The notes below the pieces were generated by a model that did no database searches, was not told the DNA's origin, and worked only from the letters and a program-made list of their open reading frames with translations. This document shows positions 25,790 to 34,318 of a stretch of 45,617 bases of DNA, piece after piece. The stretch comes from a bacterium (lineage in GTDB: Bacteria > Sysuimicrobiota > Sysuimicrobiia > Sysuimicrobiales > Segetimicrobiaceae): NCBI GenBank assembly GCA_035295165.1, contig DATGJN010000054.1:1-45617 (forward strand), given 5' to 3'. Both the position numbers and the translations under genes were made by a program. The stretch's first letter is position 1. Each line of letters starts with the position of its first letter.

Positions 25790-26905
25790 ATGAAGGACGA
25801 CATCTTGCTGCACATCCCCGGGCCGATCCCGGTTGAAGCGGATGTGCTCGCGGCAATGGCGCAGCAGGTTCGCCAACACTACGGGGGAGAGTGGCTCGGC
25901 TACTACCGGGTATTCATCGAACGGCTCCGCCAAGTATACGCCACCACCGGATCGGTCTATCCGATCCCGTCGTCCGGCAGCGGCGGCGTGGAGGCGATGA
26001 TGGGGAGCCTGATCGGCCCCGACGGGCGCGTCGGGGTCATCGTCAACGGGTTCTTCGGCAACCGCGTCCTGCAAATCGCCCGCGCGTACTCCGCCCAGGT
26101 CGACACGCTCGAGATTCCGTGGGATCGCCCCGCCGACCCCGGGGAAGTCCGGACTTGGCTGCGACGCACAGGCGTCCCGCTGCTCGGCGTCGTGCACAGC
26201 GATACGTCGACCGGCGTCATCAACCCCGTGGCCGAAATCGCCGCGGCCGCGCGCGAAGAGGGTGTGGCCGTCGCGGTGGACGCGGTCTCGTCCCTGGCCG
26301 GCATGCCCGTCGAGACCGACGCCTGGGGGCTCGCGGCCGTCTCGTCCGCATCCCAGAAGTGCCTCGAGGCGCCGCCCGGACTCGCGCCCGTCGCGATCAC
26401 ACAGCTCGGATGGGACGTGATCGACCGGCAGTCCGGGCCAGCGCGAGGGTGGTACTTCAACCTTCGGACGTGGCGTCAGTTCGAACACGACTGGCCCCAT
26501 CACCCCTACCCGGTGACCATCGCAACGAACAACATCTTCGCCCTCGATCGGGCACTGGAACGGATCCTCGCCGAGGGCCTGGAGGCCCGCTACGCGAGAC
26601 ACCGCAGGGCCCAGCAGATGCTCCGCCGGGGGCTCGAGCGCCTCGGGTTCACTCTGCTGGCGGACGACCGATGGGCGTCGCCCACGATCACCGTGGCGTA
26701 TCCGCCGAAGGGCGTCGACGCCGATGCCCTAATCAACGGACTTCGGGCGCGCCACCGCGTGGCGATCGCCGGCGGCCTCACGCAGCTCGCGGGCAAGGTG
26801 GTGCGGATCGGCCACCTCGGCACGCAGGCGTATCCGGAACGGATGCAGCGTGTGCTCGACGCGCTCGAGGCGTGCCTGAAGGAGCGGACTGCCGCGCGGG
26901 CCTAG
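25790..26905 (+). CDS. Class V PLP aminotransferase (serine/alanine-glyoxylate type)
   Basis: A 371-residue fold-type I aminotransferase of the alanine-glyoxylate/serine-glyoxylate group, moving an amino group between small amino acids and glyoxylate or pyruvate. LLHIPGPIPV at the N terminus, SGSGGVEAMMGSL, VHSDTSTGVINPV, AVDAVSSLAGMPVETDAWG and the PLP-Lys segment SASQKCLEAPPGLAPVAI are all in family order. The ATG at 25790 follows CAAGGAGG and is preferred to the GTG at 25763. Its place after a betaine-type transporter may hint at glycine or serine formation from imported osmolytes, which is only inference. A hairpin (7-bp arms) begins at the stop codon. Confidence 0.9.
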   Translation: MKDDILLHIPGPIPVEADVLAAMAQQVRQHYGGEWLGYYRVFIERLRQVYATTGSVYPIPSSGSGGVEAMMGSLIGPDGRVGVIVNGFFGNRVLQIARAYSAQVDTLEIPWDRPADPGEVRTWLRRTGVPLLGVVHSDTSTGVINPVAEIAAAAREEGVAVAVDAVSSLAGMPVETDAWGLAAVSSASQKCLEAPPGLAPVAITQLGWDVIDRQSGPARGWYFNLRTWRQFEHDWPHHPYPVTIATNNIFALDRALERILAEGLEARYARHRRAQQMLRRGLERLGFTLLADDRWASPTITVAYPPKGVDADALINGLRARHRVAIAGGLTQLAGKVVRIGHLGTQAYPERMQRVLDALEACLKERTAARA

Positions 26906-26923
26906 CGCGGGCCGGGCCCGCGC
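26905..26923. terminator. GC hairpin at the end of the aminotransferase gene
   Basis: Arms GCGCGGG (26905-26911) and CCCGCGC (26917-26923) flank a 5-base loop, starting on the last base of the TAG stop. There is no T-run. Confidence 0.5.
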
Positions 26924-26955
26924 GTCGCCCCGACATCCCTGCGGTCCGGGGAGAC

Positions 26956-27786
26956 GTGCCCCTCCGGCGGCGAGAGGAGAGGCCGACGACGCGCCTCGTC
27001 GTGGTCGCCGACATCCACTGCGGCCCGGACCGTGACACCCAGCTCGGGAGCCGGGCGCCCGCCCTGCTCGACGAGTTGGTGGTCGAGGCCCGCGCGTTCG
27101 ACGCCCACTGCATCGTCGATCTCGGGGACCGCATCAACAGCATCGCACACGGTCAGGACCGGGTGCGCACGGTCTACGTGCGGCGCCGGCTCCAGCAAGC
27201 CGCCGTCCCCGTGTACCACGTCGTGGGCAACACCGACGTGGCGTGCCTGTCCAAGGACGAGTTGACCGTCGCGCTCGACAAGTCCGCCCCGCACGAGATC
27301 ATCGATCTCGACGACGTGCGCCTGGTGCTCCTCGACAGCCTGGATCCTCCGATCGAGCAGACCGGCGGGGCGATCGGCGAAGCGCAGCGGGCGTGGCTCG
27401 AGACCGCCCTCCACACCGATCGGCCGTGCATCGTGTTCTGTCACCACCCCCTGGATGAACAGCCGCTGGACGGGCACCGATACTTTGAGGCCCGCCCACA
27501 CCTCGCGGCCGCCCGCGCCCGGGCCGAAGCGCGACGGGTGTTCGAGCAGGCCGGCCGCGTTCGCGCGGTGTTTGCCGGGCACATGCACTGGACGCGCCTG
27601 ACCCGCATCGGCGCGGTTCCGTACGTCACGCTCACCTCCTTGGTCGACTGCGCCTACACCGGTGGCGAACCGTGCAACGCATACGCGCTCGTCACGGTCG
27701 ACGCGGGATGTGTCGACGTGAATGTCGTGGGCCTCCGACCGGCGCGTTTCTCCCTCACGACACACTCGGAAGCCGCCGGCGGGTAG
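26956..27786 (+). CDS. Metallophosphoesterase
   Basis: A calcineurin-like phosphoesterase of about 276 residues with the two-metal site motifs in order: ADIHCG (Asp19, His21), LGDRIN, VGNTD, FCHHPLD and FAGHMHW. The layout resembles class III cyclic nucleotide phosphodiesterases, but the substrate is not fixed by sequence. The GTG at 26956, after GGGGAG, is my choice of start; the GTG at 27001 would cut into the first motif. It follows the aminotransferase by 50 bases. Confidence 0.85.
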   Translation: MPLRRREERPTTRLVVVADIHCGPDRDTQLGSRAPALLDELVVEARAFDAHCIVDLGDRINSIAHGQDRVRTVYVRRRLQQAAVPVYHVVGNTDVACLSKDELTVALDKSAPHEIIDLDDVRLVLLDSLDPPIEQTGGAIGEAQRAWLETALHTDRPCIVFCHHPLDEQPLDGHRYFEARPHLAAARARAEARRVFEQAGRVRAVFAGHMHWTRLTRIGAVPYVTLTSLVDCAYTGGEPCNAYALVTVDAGCVDVNVVGLRPARFSLTTHSEAAGG

Positions 27787-27822
27787 GTCTCGTCGCGATC
27801 GTGGAATCGATCATCTACACTC

Positions 27823-27881
27823 TTGACGCGCGCAGGGTCGCCGGGTTATCATTAGGGTAGCGAACTGTTAGGATATCTAAC
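27823..27881 (+). promoter_or_regulatory. Promoter and MarR-type operator of the exporter operon
   Basis: TTGACG at 27823-27828 and TATCAT at 27847-27852, 18 bases apart, form a good sigma-70-type promoter. Just downstream lies GTTAG-GATAT-CTAAC (27867-27881), an inverted repeat with 5-base arms and the spacing typical of MarR-family operators. The marR-like gene starts 19 bases later, so autorepression of this regulator and its exporter is likely. The ATG at 27901 lacks a clear Shine-Dalgarno sequence. Confidence 0.65.
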
Positions 27882-27900
27882 TGATGCGCATCCACCACCG

Positions 27901-28380
27901 ATGAAAACGATCACGCGTCCCACGCGCCCATCCGCGGCGGCCGACGCCTGTGCGACCCGACTGGTCGACGTCGCGCCGCTGGCGGTGCGGTTTGTGCGCG
28001 CCCAGATGCGCCGGCAGATGCCGGGGCTCACGATGGCGCAGTTCCGCGCCATGTCGTTCGTGTACCGGCGCGGCGGATGCTCGCTGCGGGCCCTCGCGGA
28101 TCACTTGGGTGTCACCCCGCCGAGCGGATCGGCGCTCGTAGACCGGCTCGTGAGCCGCGGGGTGGTGACGCGTGCCCCAAACCCTGCAAGCCGGCGGGAG
28201 GTGTCGCTGCACCTGACCCGTACCGGCCGGACGCAGTTCGAGGCGGCCAAGGACGCGGCGCGCGAGAAAACGGCGGGTGTGCTCGCCACCCTGCCGGACG
28301 TCGTCCTGCGTCGCATGACACAGGATTTGGACGCGCTCGCAGCGGCGTTCACGATCGCGGAGGTGAATCCGGACCGATGA
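27901..28380 (+). CDS. MarR family transcriptional regulator
   Basis: A 159-residue winged-helix repressor. The recognition-helix region is [28 protein letters not shown] (about residues 62-89), followed by the wing [22 protein letters not shown] and a C-terminal dimerisation helix. MarR proteins usually dissociate from DNA when a small, often aromatic, compound binds. Its stop overlaps the next ATG as ATGA, so it is co-translated with the ABC exporter it probably controls through the operator at 27867-27881. Confidence 0.92.
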   Translation: MKTITRPTRPSAAADACATRLVDVAPLAVRFVRAQMRRQMPGLTMAQFRAMSFVYRRGGCSLRALADHLGVTPPSGSALVDRLVSRGVVTRAPNPASRREVSLHLTRTGRTQFEAAKDAAREKTAGVLATLPDVVLRRMTQDLDALAAAFTIAEVNPDR

Positions 28381-29255
28381 CAAGACCCCAACCCAGCACG
28401 GCGCGGCCCGCCGGGGCGCCGGCAGTCGCCGACGGTCGTCGGGCGACCGGGACGACGATCGAGCCGGCGATCCGGGCGGCGGAACTCACCCGGCGTTTCC
28501 GCGACCTCGTCGCGGTCGATGCGGTGTCGATCGACGTGCACGCCGGGGAGATCTTCGGGCTCCTCGGCCCGAACGGCGCCGGCAAGAGCACGATGATCAA
28601 GATGCTGACCACGCTCCTGCCGCCAACCAGCGGGCGCGCATGGGTGGCGGGGTTTGACATCGCGAGCGAGCCGACCGTCGTGCGGCGTCACATTGGATAT
28701 GTCCCGCAGGCCCTCTCGGCCGATGGCGCGCTCACCGGGTACGAGAATCTGCTCGTCTCGTCCAAGCTGTACGGGCTGGCGCGCGCAGAACGGGCCCGGC
28801 GCATCGTGGAGGCCCTCGAGCTCGTGGGGCTGAGCGACGCGGCGGACCAGCTCGTGCGCCAGTATTCCGGCGGCATGATCCGGCGGCTCGAGATCGCACA
28901 GGCCATGCTGCACCGGCCGACCGTGCTGTTCATGGACGAGCCCACGGTCGGACTCGACCCGGTGGCTCGCCGCGCCGTGTGGGAGCACGTGCAGCGGCTT
29001 CGGGATATGTTCGGCACGACGATTCTCATCACGACGCACTACATGGACGAAGCCGACGATCTCGCGGATCGTGTCGCGGTCATGCACCAGGGACGCGTCG
29101 CCGCCGTCGGCGCGCCCGACGAACTGAAGGCGGCCGTCGGTGCCCAGGCAACCCTGGACGACGTATTCATGCAGTTCACCGGCGCCAGCATCGAGACAGG
29201 AGGCAGCTACCGTGACGTCCTACGCACCCGCCGTACCGCGCGCCGTCTCTCCTAG
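28377..29255 (+). CDS. DrrA-like ABC exporter ATPase
   Basis: A 292-residue ATPase of the DrrA/NodI-like drug-exporter group. Walker [10 protein letters not shown], the signature [15 protein letters not shown], Walker [17 protein letters not shown] and the His switch [15 protein letters not shown] are complete. The C terminus has the [10 protein letters not shown] end typical of drug-exporter ATPases. It begins with ATGA overlapping marR and overlaps the permease gene by 44 bases. Control by MarR suggests efflux of a toxic small molecule. Confidence 0.93.
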   Translation: MTRPQPSTARPAGAPAVADGRRATGTTIEPAIRAAELTRRFRDLVAVDAVSIDVHAGEIFGLLGPNGAGKSTMIKMLTTLLPPTSGRAWVAGFDIASEPTVVRRHIGYVPQALSADGALTGYENLLVSSKLYGLARAERARRIVEALELVGLSDAADQLVRQYSGGMIRRLEIAQAMLHRPTVLFMDEPTVGLDPVARRAVWEHVQRLRDMFGTTILITTHYMDEADDLADRVAVMHQGRVAAVGAPDELKAAVGAQATLDDVFMQFTGASIETGGSYRDVLRTRRTARRLS

Positions 29256-30036
29256 CCCGACCGGGGCCGTCGCGTTCCTCGGGCACATGTTGGCCGTGGC
29301 CGATGCCGAGATCCGCAAGTTACGCCACGATCCCCTTGAACTCGTGATGCGGGCGGTGCAGCCCACGCTGTGGCTCGTCGTGTTCGGACAGGTGATGTCC
29401 CACCTGCGGGGCGTTCCCACCGGCACGCTGCGCTATCTTGACTTCATGGCGCCGGGCATCCTGGCGCAGAGCGTCCTGTTCATCGCCATTTTCTACGGGG
29501 TGTCGGCGGTCCGCGAGCGCGACCTCGGTGTTCTGAACAAGTACATGGTCAGCCCGATCTCCCGCACGGCGCTCGTGCTCGGCAAGGCGATCTCGGCCGG
29601 CGTGCGCGCACTCTCGCAGGGGGTGATCGTATACATCCTCGCGCTGCTGATGGGCATCCGGACGAACTGGGAGCCGTGGAACGTGGCCGGCGTGCTGGTG
29701 CTCATCGTGATGGGGTCCGCAGTGTTCTCGACGTTCTCGCTCGTGATCGCGTGCATCGTCAAGACCCACGAGCGCGTCATGGGCATGGGACAGGTGATGA
29801 CGATGCCGTTGTTCTTCGCGAGCAACGCGATCTATCCGATCGTGCTCATGCCGGCCTGGCTCAAGGCGGTCGCCTCCGTCAACCCCTTGACCTACGAGGT
29901 GGACGGCCTGCGCGCGTTGATGGTGCAGGGGGGCACGACCTCGTTCGGGCTCGGCGTCGATTTTGCCGTGCTGCTTGCGTTCGTGGCAGCGCTGGTCGCG
30001 ATCGCGACCCGGCTGTATCCGCGGCTCGTGGTCTAG
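29212..30036 (+). CDS. ABC-2 exporter permease (DrrB-like)
   Basis: A 274-residue permease with about six helices, partner of the ATPase it overlaps. RAVQPTLWLVVFGQVMSHL opens the first helix; FMAPGILAQSVLFIAIFYGVSAVRERDLGVLNKYMVSPISRTALVLGK and the late SNAIYPIVLMPAWLKAVASVNPLTYEVDGLRAL are hallmark ABC-2 segments. The GTG at 29212 has AGGAGG about 10 bases upstream. Confidence 0.93.
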   Translation: MTSYAPAVPRAVSPSPTGAVAFLGHMLAVADAEIRKLRHDPLELVMRAVQPTLWLVVFGQVMSHLRGVPTGTLRYLDFMAPGILAQSVLFIAIFYGVSAVRERDLGVLNKYMVSPISRTALVLGKAISAGVRALSQGVIVYILALLMGIRTNWEPWNVAGVLVLIVMGSAVFSTFSLVIACIVKTHERVMGMGQVMTMPLFFASNAIYPIVLMPAWLKAVASVNPLTYEVDGLRALMVQGGTTSFGLGVDFAVLLAFVAALVAIATRLYPRLVV

Positions 30037-30049
30037 CGACCGACACGCC

Positions 30050-30070
30050 CGGGCGCGGGCGGCGCGCCCG
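30050..30070. terminator. Terminator-like hairpin after the MarR/exporter operon
   Basis: Arms CGGGCGCG (30050-30057) and CGCGCCCG (30063-30070) are perfectly complementary with a 5-base loop, 14 bases after the permease stop. No T-run follows. Confidence 0.6.
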
Positions 30071-30269
30071 ACGAACCTGGCGCACGGCAACCGCGGTGTC
30101 CCCGTGTCCCACTCGCCGCCGGCGTCGATCACACCCTGAGCTCCCGGCTCGGCGGACGGTCACATCCGGCGAGGTCGATAGGGAAACCCTCGTCGTCTGG
30201 GCAACACTCAGTCGCAGGAAGCGCGTTGCCCGTCTGGGACGGCGCCGCACACCGTGCTGAGTGGGGTCC

Positions 30270-32162
30270 GTGGTGTCCGACACGATTCCTGAAACTCGAA
30301 GCCGTCCTGCTGGCAACTCCGCGCTGCGGGCCCTGAGCCTGTCGGCGTTGGGGGTCGTGTTCGGCGATATCGGAACGAGCCCCCTCTACACCCTGAAGAC
30401 GGTGCTTGTCCTCACCGGCGCGGCCCCTGCTCCGGCCGTCATCCTCGGCGCGTTATCGCTCATCATCTGGACCCTGATCATCGTGGTCAGTATCAAGTAC
30501 GTCTCGGTTGCCATGCGTCTCGATAACCAGGGTGAAGGCGGCATTCTCGCGCTCATGTCGCTGCTCGTGGCCAAGCGCCGGTCCAGGGTCGTCATTGTCG
30601 CATTCGGGCTGCTGGGAGCCGCGCTGATCTACGGCGACGGGGCGATTACACCCGCGATCTCCGTGCTCTCGGCGGTCGAAGGGTTGAACATCATCGCGCC
30701 CTCGTCCGCGGCCTACGTCCTGCCCGGCTCCGTCCTGATTCTCGTCGTGCTGTTTCTCATTCAGCCTCAAGGCACGGCCCGGATCGGCAGGGCATTCGGC
30801 CCGATGATGCTGTTGTGGTTCGTGACGATCGGCCTTCTCGGCATCTGGGGCATTGCCCGGCACCCGTCGGTGCTGCTTGCCGTCAATCCGCTCTACGGTC
30901 TCTCCTATCTGTTCTCCCACGGGGTGACCGGGTTTCTCGTGCTCGGAGGTGTGTTTCTGTGTGCGACGGGCGCCGAGGCGCTGTTCGCCGACATGGGGCA
31001 CTTCGGTCCACGGCCCATCCGTCTTGCCTGGTCGGCCCTGGTCTTTCCGAGTCTCGTGCTGAACTATGCGGGTCAGGCCGCGCTGGTCCTCGAGGGCGCG
31101 CCCACGTCCGACAATATCTTCTACCGGCTGTGCCCGTCGGTCTTACTGATGCCGTTTGTTGTGCTGGCGACGATTGCCACGATCATCGCCAGCCAATCGA
31201 TCATCACCGGTGCCTTTTCGATGACGCGCCAGGCCATCCGACTGGGATGGCTGCCGAGATTGTACATCACGCAGACGTCGGCGCAAGGATATGGGCAGAT
31301 CTACGTTGGTATCGTCAACTGGATCCTCATGATCGTCACGTGCGGTCTCACGATCGTCTTTAGAACGTCAGGCAATCTCGCGGCCGCCTACGGCGTGGCG
31401 GTGTCGGCCACCATGCTTGCGACCTCGATCCTGCTGTTTGTCGCGATGCGCGAGATCTGGAGATGGGGCGTCCTCAGGGCGGGCGCGGTCGCCGGCGCAT
31501 TTCTGATCGTCGATACGGCGTTCTTCACGGCCAACCTGTCAAAAATTGCCTCCGGCGGATATGTGCCGCTCGTTCTGGCGGCGCTCGTGTACGGTGTGAT
31601 GCTCGTTTGGCATCGCGGAGCGGACGCGGTGGCCGTGCGGCTTCAAGAAGCGGTCCTGCCGATCGGTCCGTTCCTGGAGAATATCTCGCAGGGAAGAATT
31701 CCGCGCGTGCCGGGCACCGCCGTCTTTCTGACACGCACCCGACGTGACGTGCCCCCCGTGATGGTGTGGCATGTCAAGCATAACCGGGCGCTGCACGAGC
31801 GTCTGTTTGTTCTTACGGTCGACACGGAACCGGTGCCCTGGGTCGCGAGCGCCGACCGACTCACCGTCGCGGAAATCGCCCCTCAGTTCTGGCGCGCATC
31901 CGCCCGGTACGGGTTCATGGAGCGGCCCGATATACCGGCGCTGCTCCGGCAGGCCCACGCCGGTGGCTGCGGGATCGATCCTTCCGACGTCACCTATTAC
32001 GTCGGCCACGAGACCGTCGTCTCTCGCGACGACGGCATGGGATTGCCGAAGTGGATTGAAGCGCTGTTCGCGCTCATGCAACGCAATTCCGTCCACTTGA
32101 GCGACTATTTCCGGCTTCCGTCGGATGCGCTGGTCGAGATCGGGCGGCAAATCTCAATCTAG
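30270..32162 (+). CDS. kup: Kup family potassium transporter
   Basis: A 630-residue K+ uptake system (KUP/HAK/KT type, proton-coupled in studied members), normal in length. The hallmark GVVFGDIGTSPLYTL is at about residues 28-42. Twelve hydrophobic segments follow up to about 430, with YGDGAITPAISVLSAVEGL and CATGAEALFADMGHFG. The hydrophilic C-terminal domain runs from about 450 to the end. Start choice among GTGs at 30261, 30270 and 30273 is uncertain. The upstream 230 bases show no c-di-AMP riboswitch that I can recognise. Base use looks less GC-rich at third positions than in neighbouring genes. Confidence 0.93.
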   Translation: MVSDTIPETRSRPAGNSALRALSLSALGVVFGDIGTSPLYTLKTVLVLTGAAPAPAVILGALSLIIWTLIIVVSIKYVSVAMRLDNQGEGGILALMSLLVAKRRSRVVIVAFGLLGAALIYGDGAITPAISVLSAVEGLNIIAPSSAAYVLPGSVLILVVLFLIQPQGTARIGRAFGPMMLLWFVTIGLLGIWGIARHPSVLLAVNPLYGLSYLFSHGVTGFLVLGGVFLCATGAEALFADMGHFGPRPIRLAWSALVFPSLVLNYAGQAALVLEGAPTSDNIFYRLCPSVLLMPFVVLATIATIIASQSIITGAFSMTRQAIRLGWLPRLYITQTSAQGYGQIYVGIVNWILMIVTCGLTIVFRTSGNLAAAYGVAVSATMLATSILLFVAMREIWRWGVLRAGAVAGAFLIVDTAFFTANLSKIASGGYVPLVLAALVYGVMLVWHRGADAVAVRLQEAVLPIGPFLENISQGRIPRVPGTAVFLTRTRRDVPPVMVWHVKHNRALHERLFVLTVDTEPVPWVASADRLTVAEIAPQFWRASARYGFMERPDIPALLRQAHAGGCGIDPSDVTYYVGHETVVSRDDGMGLPKWIEALFALMQRNSVHLSDYFRLPSDALVEIGRQISI

Positions 32163-32180
32163 ACCACCCTGTTCCACCTT

Positions 32181-32567
32181 GTGAACCGGCGCGGTGGGCG
32201 TCATCGGGATGTCATTCCCCTGCGGTACGCTGGCCCCATCATGCACCTCTGTGGAGAACTTGCCGTGCGGTATCAGGACGAGATCAGTGCCTTCTACCTC
32301 CACGGCTCCGGGTTGCACGCCGACGACCGCGCTCAGTCCGGTCCGGAGGCCGTCCCCGTGCGGAGAATCCGACACGAGGTCGCGTCCCGCCTGGAAACGC
32401 TTCCCCTACGCCACCGCCTACCGCTTCTGCTCGTGGATTTCGAGGGATTTTCCTGCGACACGGCCGCACGGATTCTGTCAATCCCGAGATGGGTGCTGGG
32501 CGCCCGGCTGGCGAAGGCCCGCTGGGCGTTCAGCTATCTGAAGCCATTCCGGACGAGAGCCGCGTGA
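32181..32567 (+). CDS. Truncated ECF sigma factor-like protein
   Basis: A 128-residue protein (GTG at 32181; the ATG at 32241 is an alternative). Residues 63-121 resemble sigma-70 region 4 of ECF factors: ETLPLRHRLPLLLVDFEGFSCDTAARILSIPRWVLGARLAKAR follows the usual helix-turn-helix pattern, but WVLGAR replaces the common GTVKSR. Residues 26-41 (ELAVRYQDEISAFYLH) look like the start of region 2.1. The rest of region 2, needed for core binding and -10 recognition, is missing. It may be a degenerate sigma factor or a regulator using region 4 only. It lies 18 bases after kup. Confidence 0.6.
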   Translation: MNRRGGRHRDVIPLRYAGPIMHLCGELAVRYQDEISAFYLHGSGLHADDRAQSGPEAVPVRRIRHEVASRLETLPLRHRLPLLLVDFEGFSCDTAARILSIPRWVLGARLAKARWAFSYLKPFRTRAA

Positions 32568-32607
32568 CACAGGCGGCGCTCGCTCCCGACTGGGGGGAGC
32601 AACGAGT

Positions 32608-33255
32608 TTGAGTTCGGAGCGCGCTCCGTGGAAAATCACCGCCGTCTCACTCGCGGCCACCGTGGGGGTCTGGCTGGGGGTGATGGGTTCGCACGCCCCG
32701 CGCCTCAATTTGGCGGTCTCCGGTGTGACCCGACAGTCGGCCGCGCGCGAGTCCAGGGTCACGCCGGACGATCCCGGGCGGCGGGGTGCCACAATCGATG
32801 GAGCGGGCCGCCGCGCGGCGGCCACTGGCCACAAGCTCGAGCGGTCGCGTAGCCCACGTGCTGGATCGAACGGCGACCGCGAACGAACGACCACCCCAAC
32901 GACGGGGTCAAGCGCGACGACGGCGGTCGCAGCGCCCGGCGCGTCAGGCCCACTGCTCTCAGATATGTGGTATGCGAGCCGCGCGCACGAGATCTATCCG
33001 GTCATGACCGTGGCACCGAGCGATCAGATCCTGACCGGCTTTCAGATCAAGGTTCGGCCCGGTGGCGGTGGCACCGAGACCGTCACGGTCACGGACCTTC
33101 AGGACAACACCGCCCAGACCGCGACCATTAGCCGCGACAACCGGTTGTACTTTGTCGAGACGCGCCTAGGTGACGACGGTGCGGACGGGGAGACCAACAA
33201 TGGCGATGACGGATTCGTCGTCACGGACACGCAGGGTCGCATCCTCGGTCCGTAG
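32608..33255 (+). CDS. Membrane-anchored protein of unknown function
   Basis: A 215-residue protein starting at TTG 32608 after GGGGGGAG. One N-terminal hydrophobic segment (about residues 8-30) is a signal anchor. A long low-complexity Ser/Thr/Arg/Gly linker (40-110) leads to a beta-rich C-terminal part that has GGGGTETVTVTDLQDNTAQTATI and a very acidic GDDGADGETNNGDDGF run, which might bind cations. I do not recognise the family. It follows the sigma-like gene by 40 bases and overlaps the next gene; a link to envelope or salt stress with kup is a guess. Confidence 0.6.
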   Translation: MSSERAPWKITAVSLAATVGVWLGVMGSHAPRLNLAVSGVTRQSAARESRVTPDDPGRRGATIDGAGRRAAATGHKLERSRSPRAGSNGDRERTTTPTTGSSATTAVAAPGASGPLLSDMWYASRAHEIYPVMTVAPSDQILTGFQIKVRPGGGGTETVTVTDLQDNTAQTATISRDNRLYFVETRLGDDGADGETNNGDDGFVVTDTQGRILGP

Positions 33256-33667
33256 CGTTCGGCCGGTTGGCCCACGCGTGGTCGCGCGTCTCGGCACCGC
33301 CCTGGTCCTGGGGCTGTTCGGATATTGGGAGCTCACGGGTCCCAGCCAGTGGACGGGCTACGTTCCCCAGGCCATCGCGTCGTACGCGTCGCCGGTGGCG
33401 CTCGTCCTGCTCCACGGGTGGGTGCTGTTTGTGCTCTCGGTCGCGGCGTTGATCGACCTCATGCCGTCCATCGTCTCCTGGATCGCCGTCGCGATGATGA
33501 CCGAGGTCGTCGCCGGCTTGCTGCTCACGAGTGGGGACACCTCGATTCTCGTGCGTGACGTCGGGGTGCTGACATTAGCTCTGGCGTGGGCCCTGGACTG
33601 TCGTCCTACGACCCCGGGGGATCACGATCTCGTCGGCAAGCAACGAAGTCCGGTAGCATCGCGATGA
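33200..33667 (+). CDS. DoxX-like small membrane protein
   Basis: A protein of about 155 residues with four hydrophobic segments. ARLGTALVLGLFGYWELTGPSQWTGYVP followed by a loop and the late SILVRDVGVLTLALAWALD resembles the DoxX-like family of four-helix membrane proteins, whose roles are mostly unknown (some associate with oxidoreductases or thiol stress). The ATG at 33200 has GGGGAG 8 bases upstream, giving a 56-base overlap with the preceding gene; the frame is open back to a GTG at 33170. The assignment is by pattern only. Confidence 0.55.
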   Translation: MAMTDSSSRTRRVASSVRSVRPVGPRVVARLGTALVLGLFGYWELTGPSQWTGYVPQAIASYASPVALVLLHGWVLFVLSVAALIDLMPSIVSWIAVAMMTEVVAGLLLTSGDTSILVRDVGVLTLALAWALDCRPTTPGDHDLVGKQRSPVASR

Positions 33668-33698
33668 CCAGGGTGAACTCAACTCGGCAAACGGAGGG

Positions 33699-34310
33699 AT
33701 GCTGTTGCCGCTCCATTTCAACTGGCAGGTCGAGGCACATCCGATATTGGCCCATTTCCCGATCGCGCTGTTGTGTTTGGCCTTCCTGTTCGACGTCATC
33801 GGGGTGCTGTGGAAGTCACAGTCCTTCCGCAACGCAGGCCTGTATTGCCTGGTCGCCGGGGCGGTCGGCTCGGCGCTGGCCGTGATCAGCGGCCGTCTCA
33901 CCCCGGAGGCCCGGGAGCACGAAGGAGGCGCGGGGCTCAGAACGCTCCAGACCCAACTGCCGGCCATCCAGCGGTTCTTCAGCGGGGGCCGCGTGCAGGT
34001 CCACGAACACTGGGGCTACGTGCTCCTGGCGGTCGTCGCGCTGTGGCTCGTTGTACGAATCGCGGTCCACCTCAACCGGCTGCGCCGCCCCGGATTGGCG
34101 ATGATCGCGGGCGCGCTGACGCTCATCGTGCTCCTGATCACCGGGTACTACGGCGGCGAGCTCGTCTACCGCGACCGGGGGCGCGGCAGGGACGCCGGCT
34201 ATGTCGCGCCGGCGGTACGGGACCCGAGCCCGGCATGGACGAGTGTCGAGCGCGCCCATCGCGACGCGTCCGCTGGCGTGCTCCCGCTTCGTACGGAAGC
34301 TAGGCGGTAG
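33699..34310 (+). CDS. DUF2231 membrane protein
   Basis: A 203-residue membrane protein of the DUF2231 family. It opens with the characteristic HPILAHFPIALLCLAFLFDVIG, has four hydrophobic helices and ends the last with LLITGYYGGELVYRDRGRG. The conserved His pair (EAHPILAHFP) and later VHEHWGY suggest metal or heme ligands, which some annotations propose. Function unknown. GGAGGG abuts the ATG at 33699, so the TTG at 33705 may be the true start. It converges with the quinone reductase gene 9 bases away. Confidence 0.85.
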   Translation: MLLPLHFNWQVEAHPILAHFPIALLCLAFLFDVIGVLWKSQSFRNAGLYCLVAGAVGSALAVISGRLTPEAREHEGGAGLRTLQTQLPAIQRFFSGGRVQVHEHWGYVLLAVVALWLVVRIAVHLNRLRRPGLAMIAGALTLIVLLITGYYGGELVYRDRGRGRDAGYVAPAVRDPSPAWTSVERAHRDASAGVLPLRTEARR

Positions 34311-34318
34311 CCAGCGGA

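Noticed and set aside
30037-30269. c-di-AMP (ydaO-type) riboswitch before kup
   Set aside because: I could not find the conserved motifs; only a terminator-like hairpin of the preceding operon is evident.
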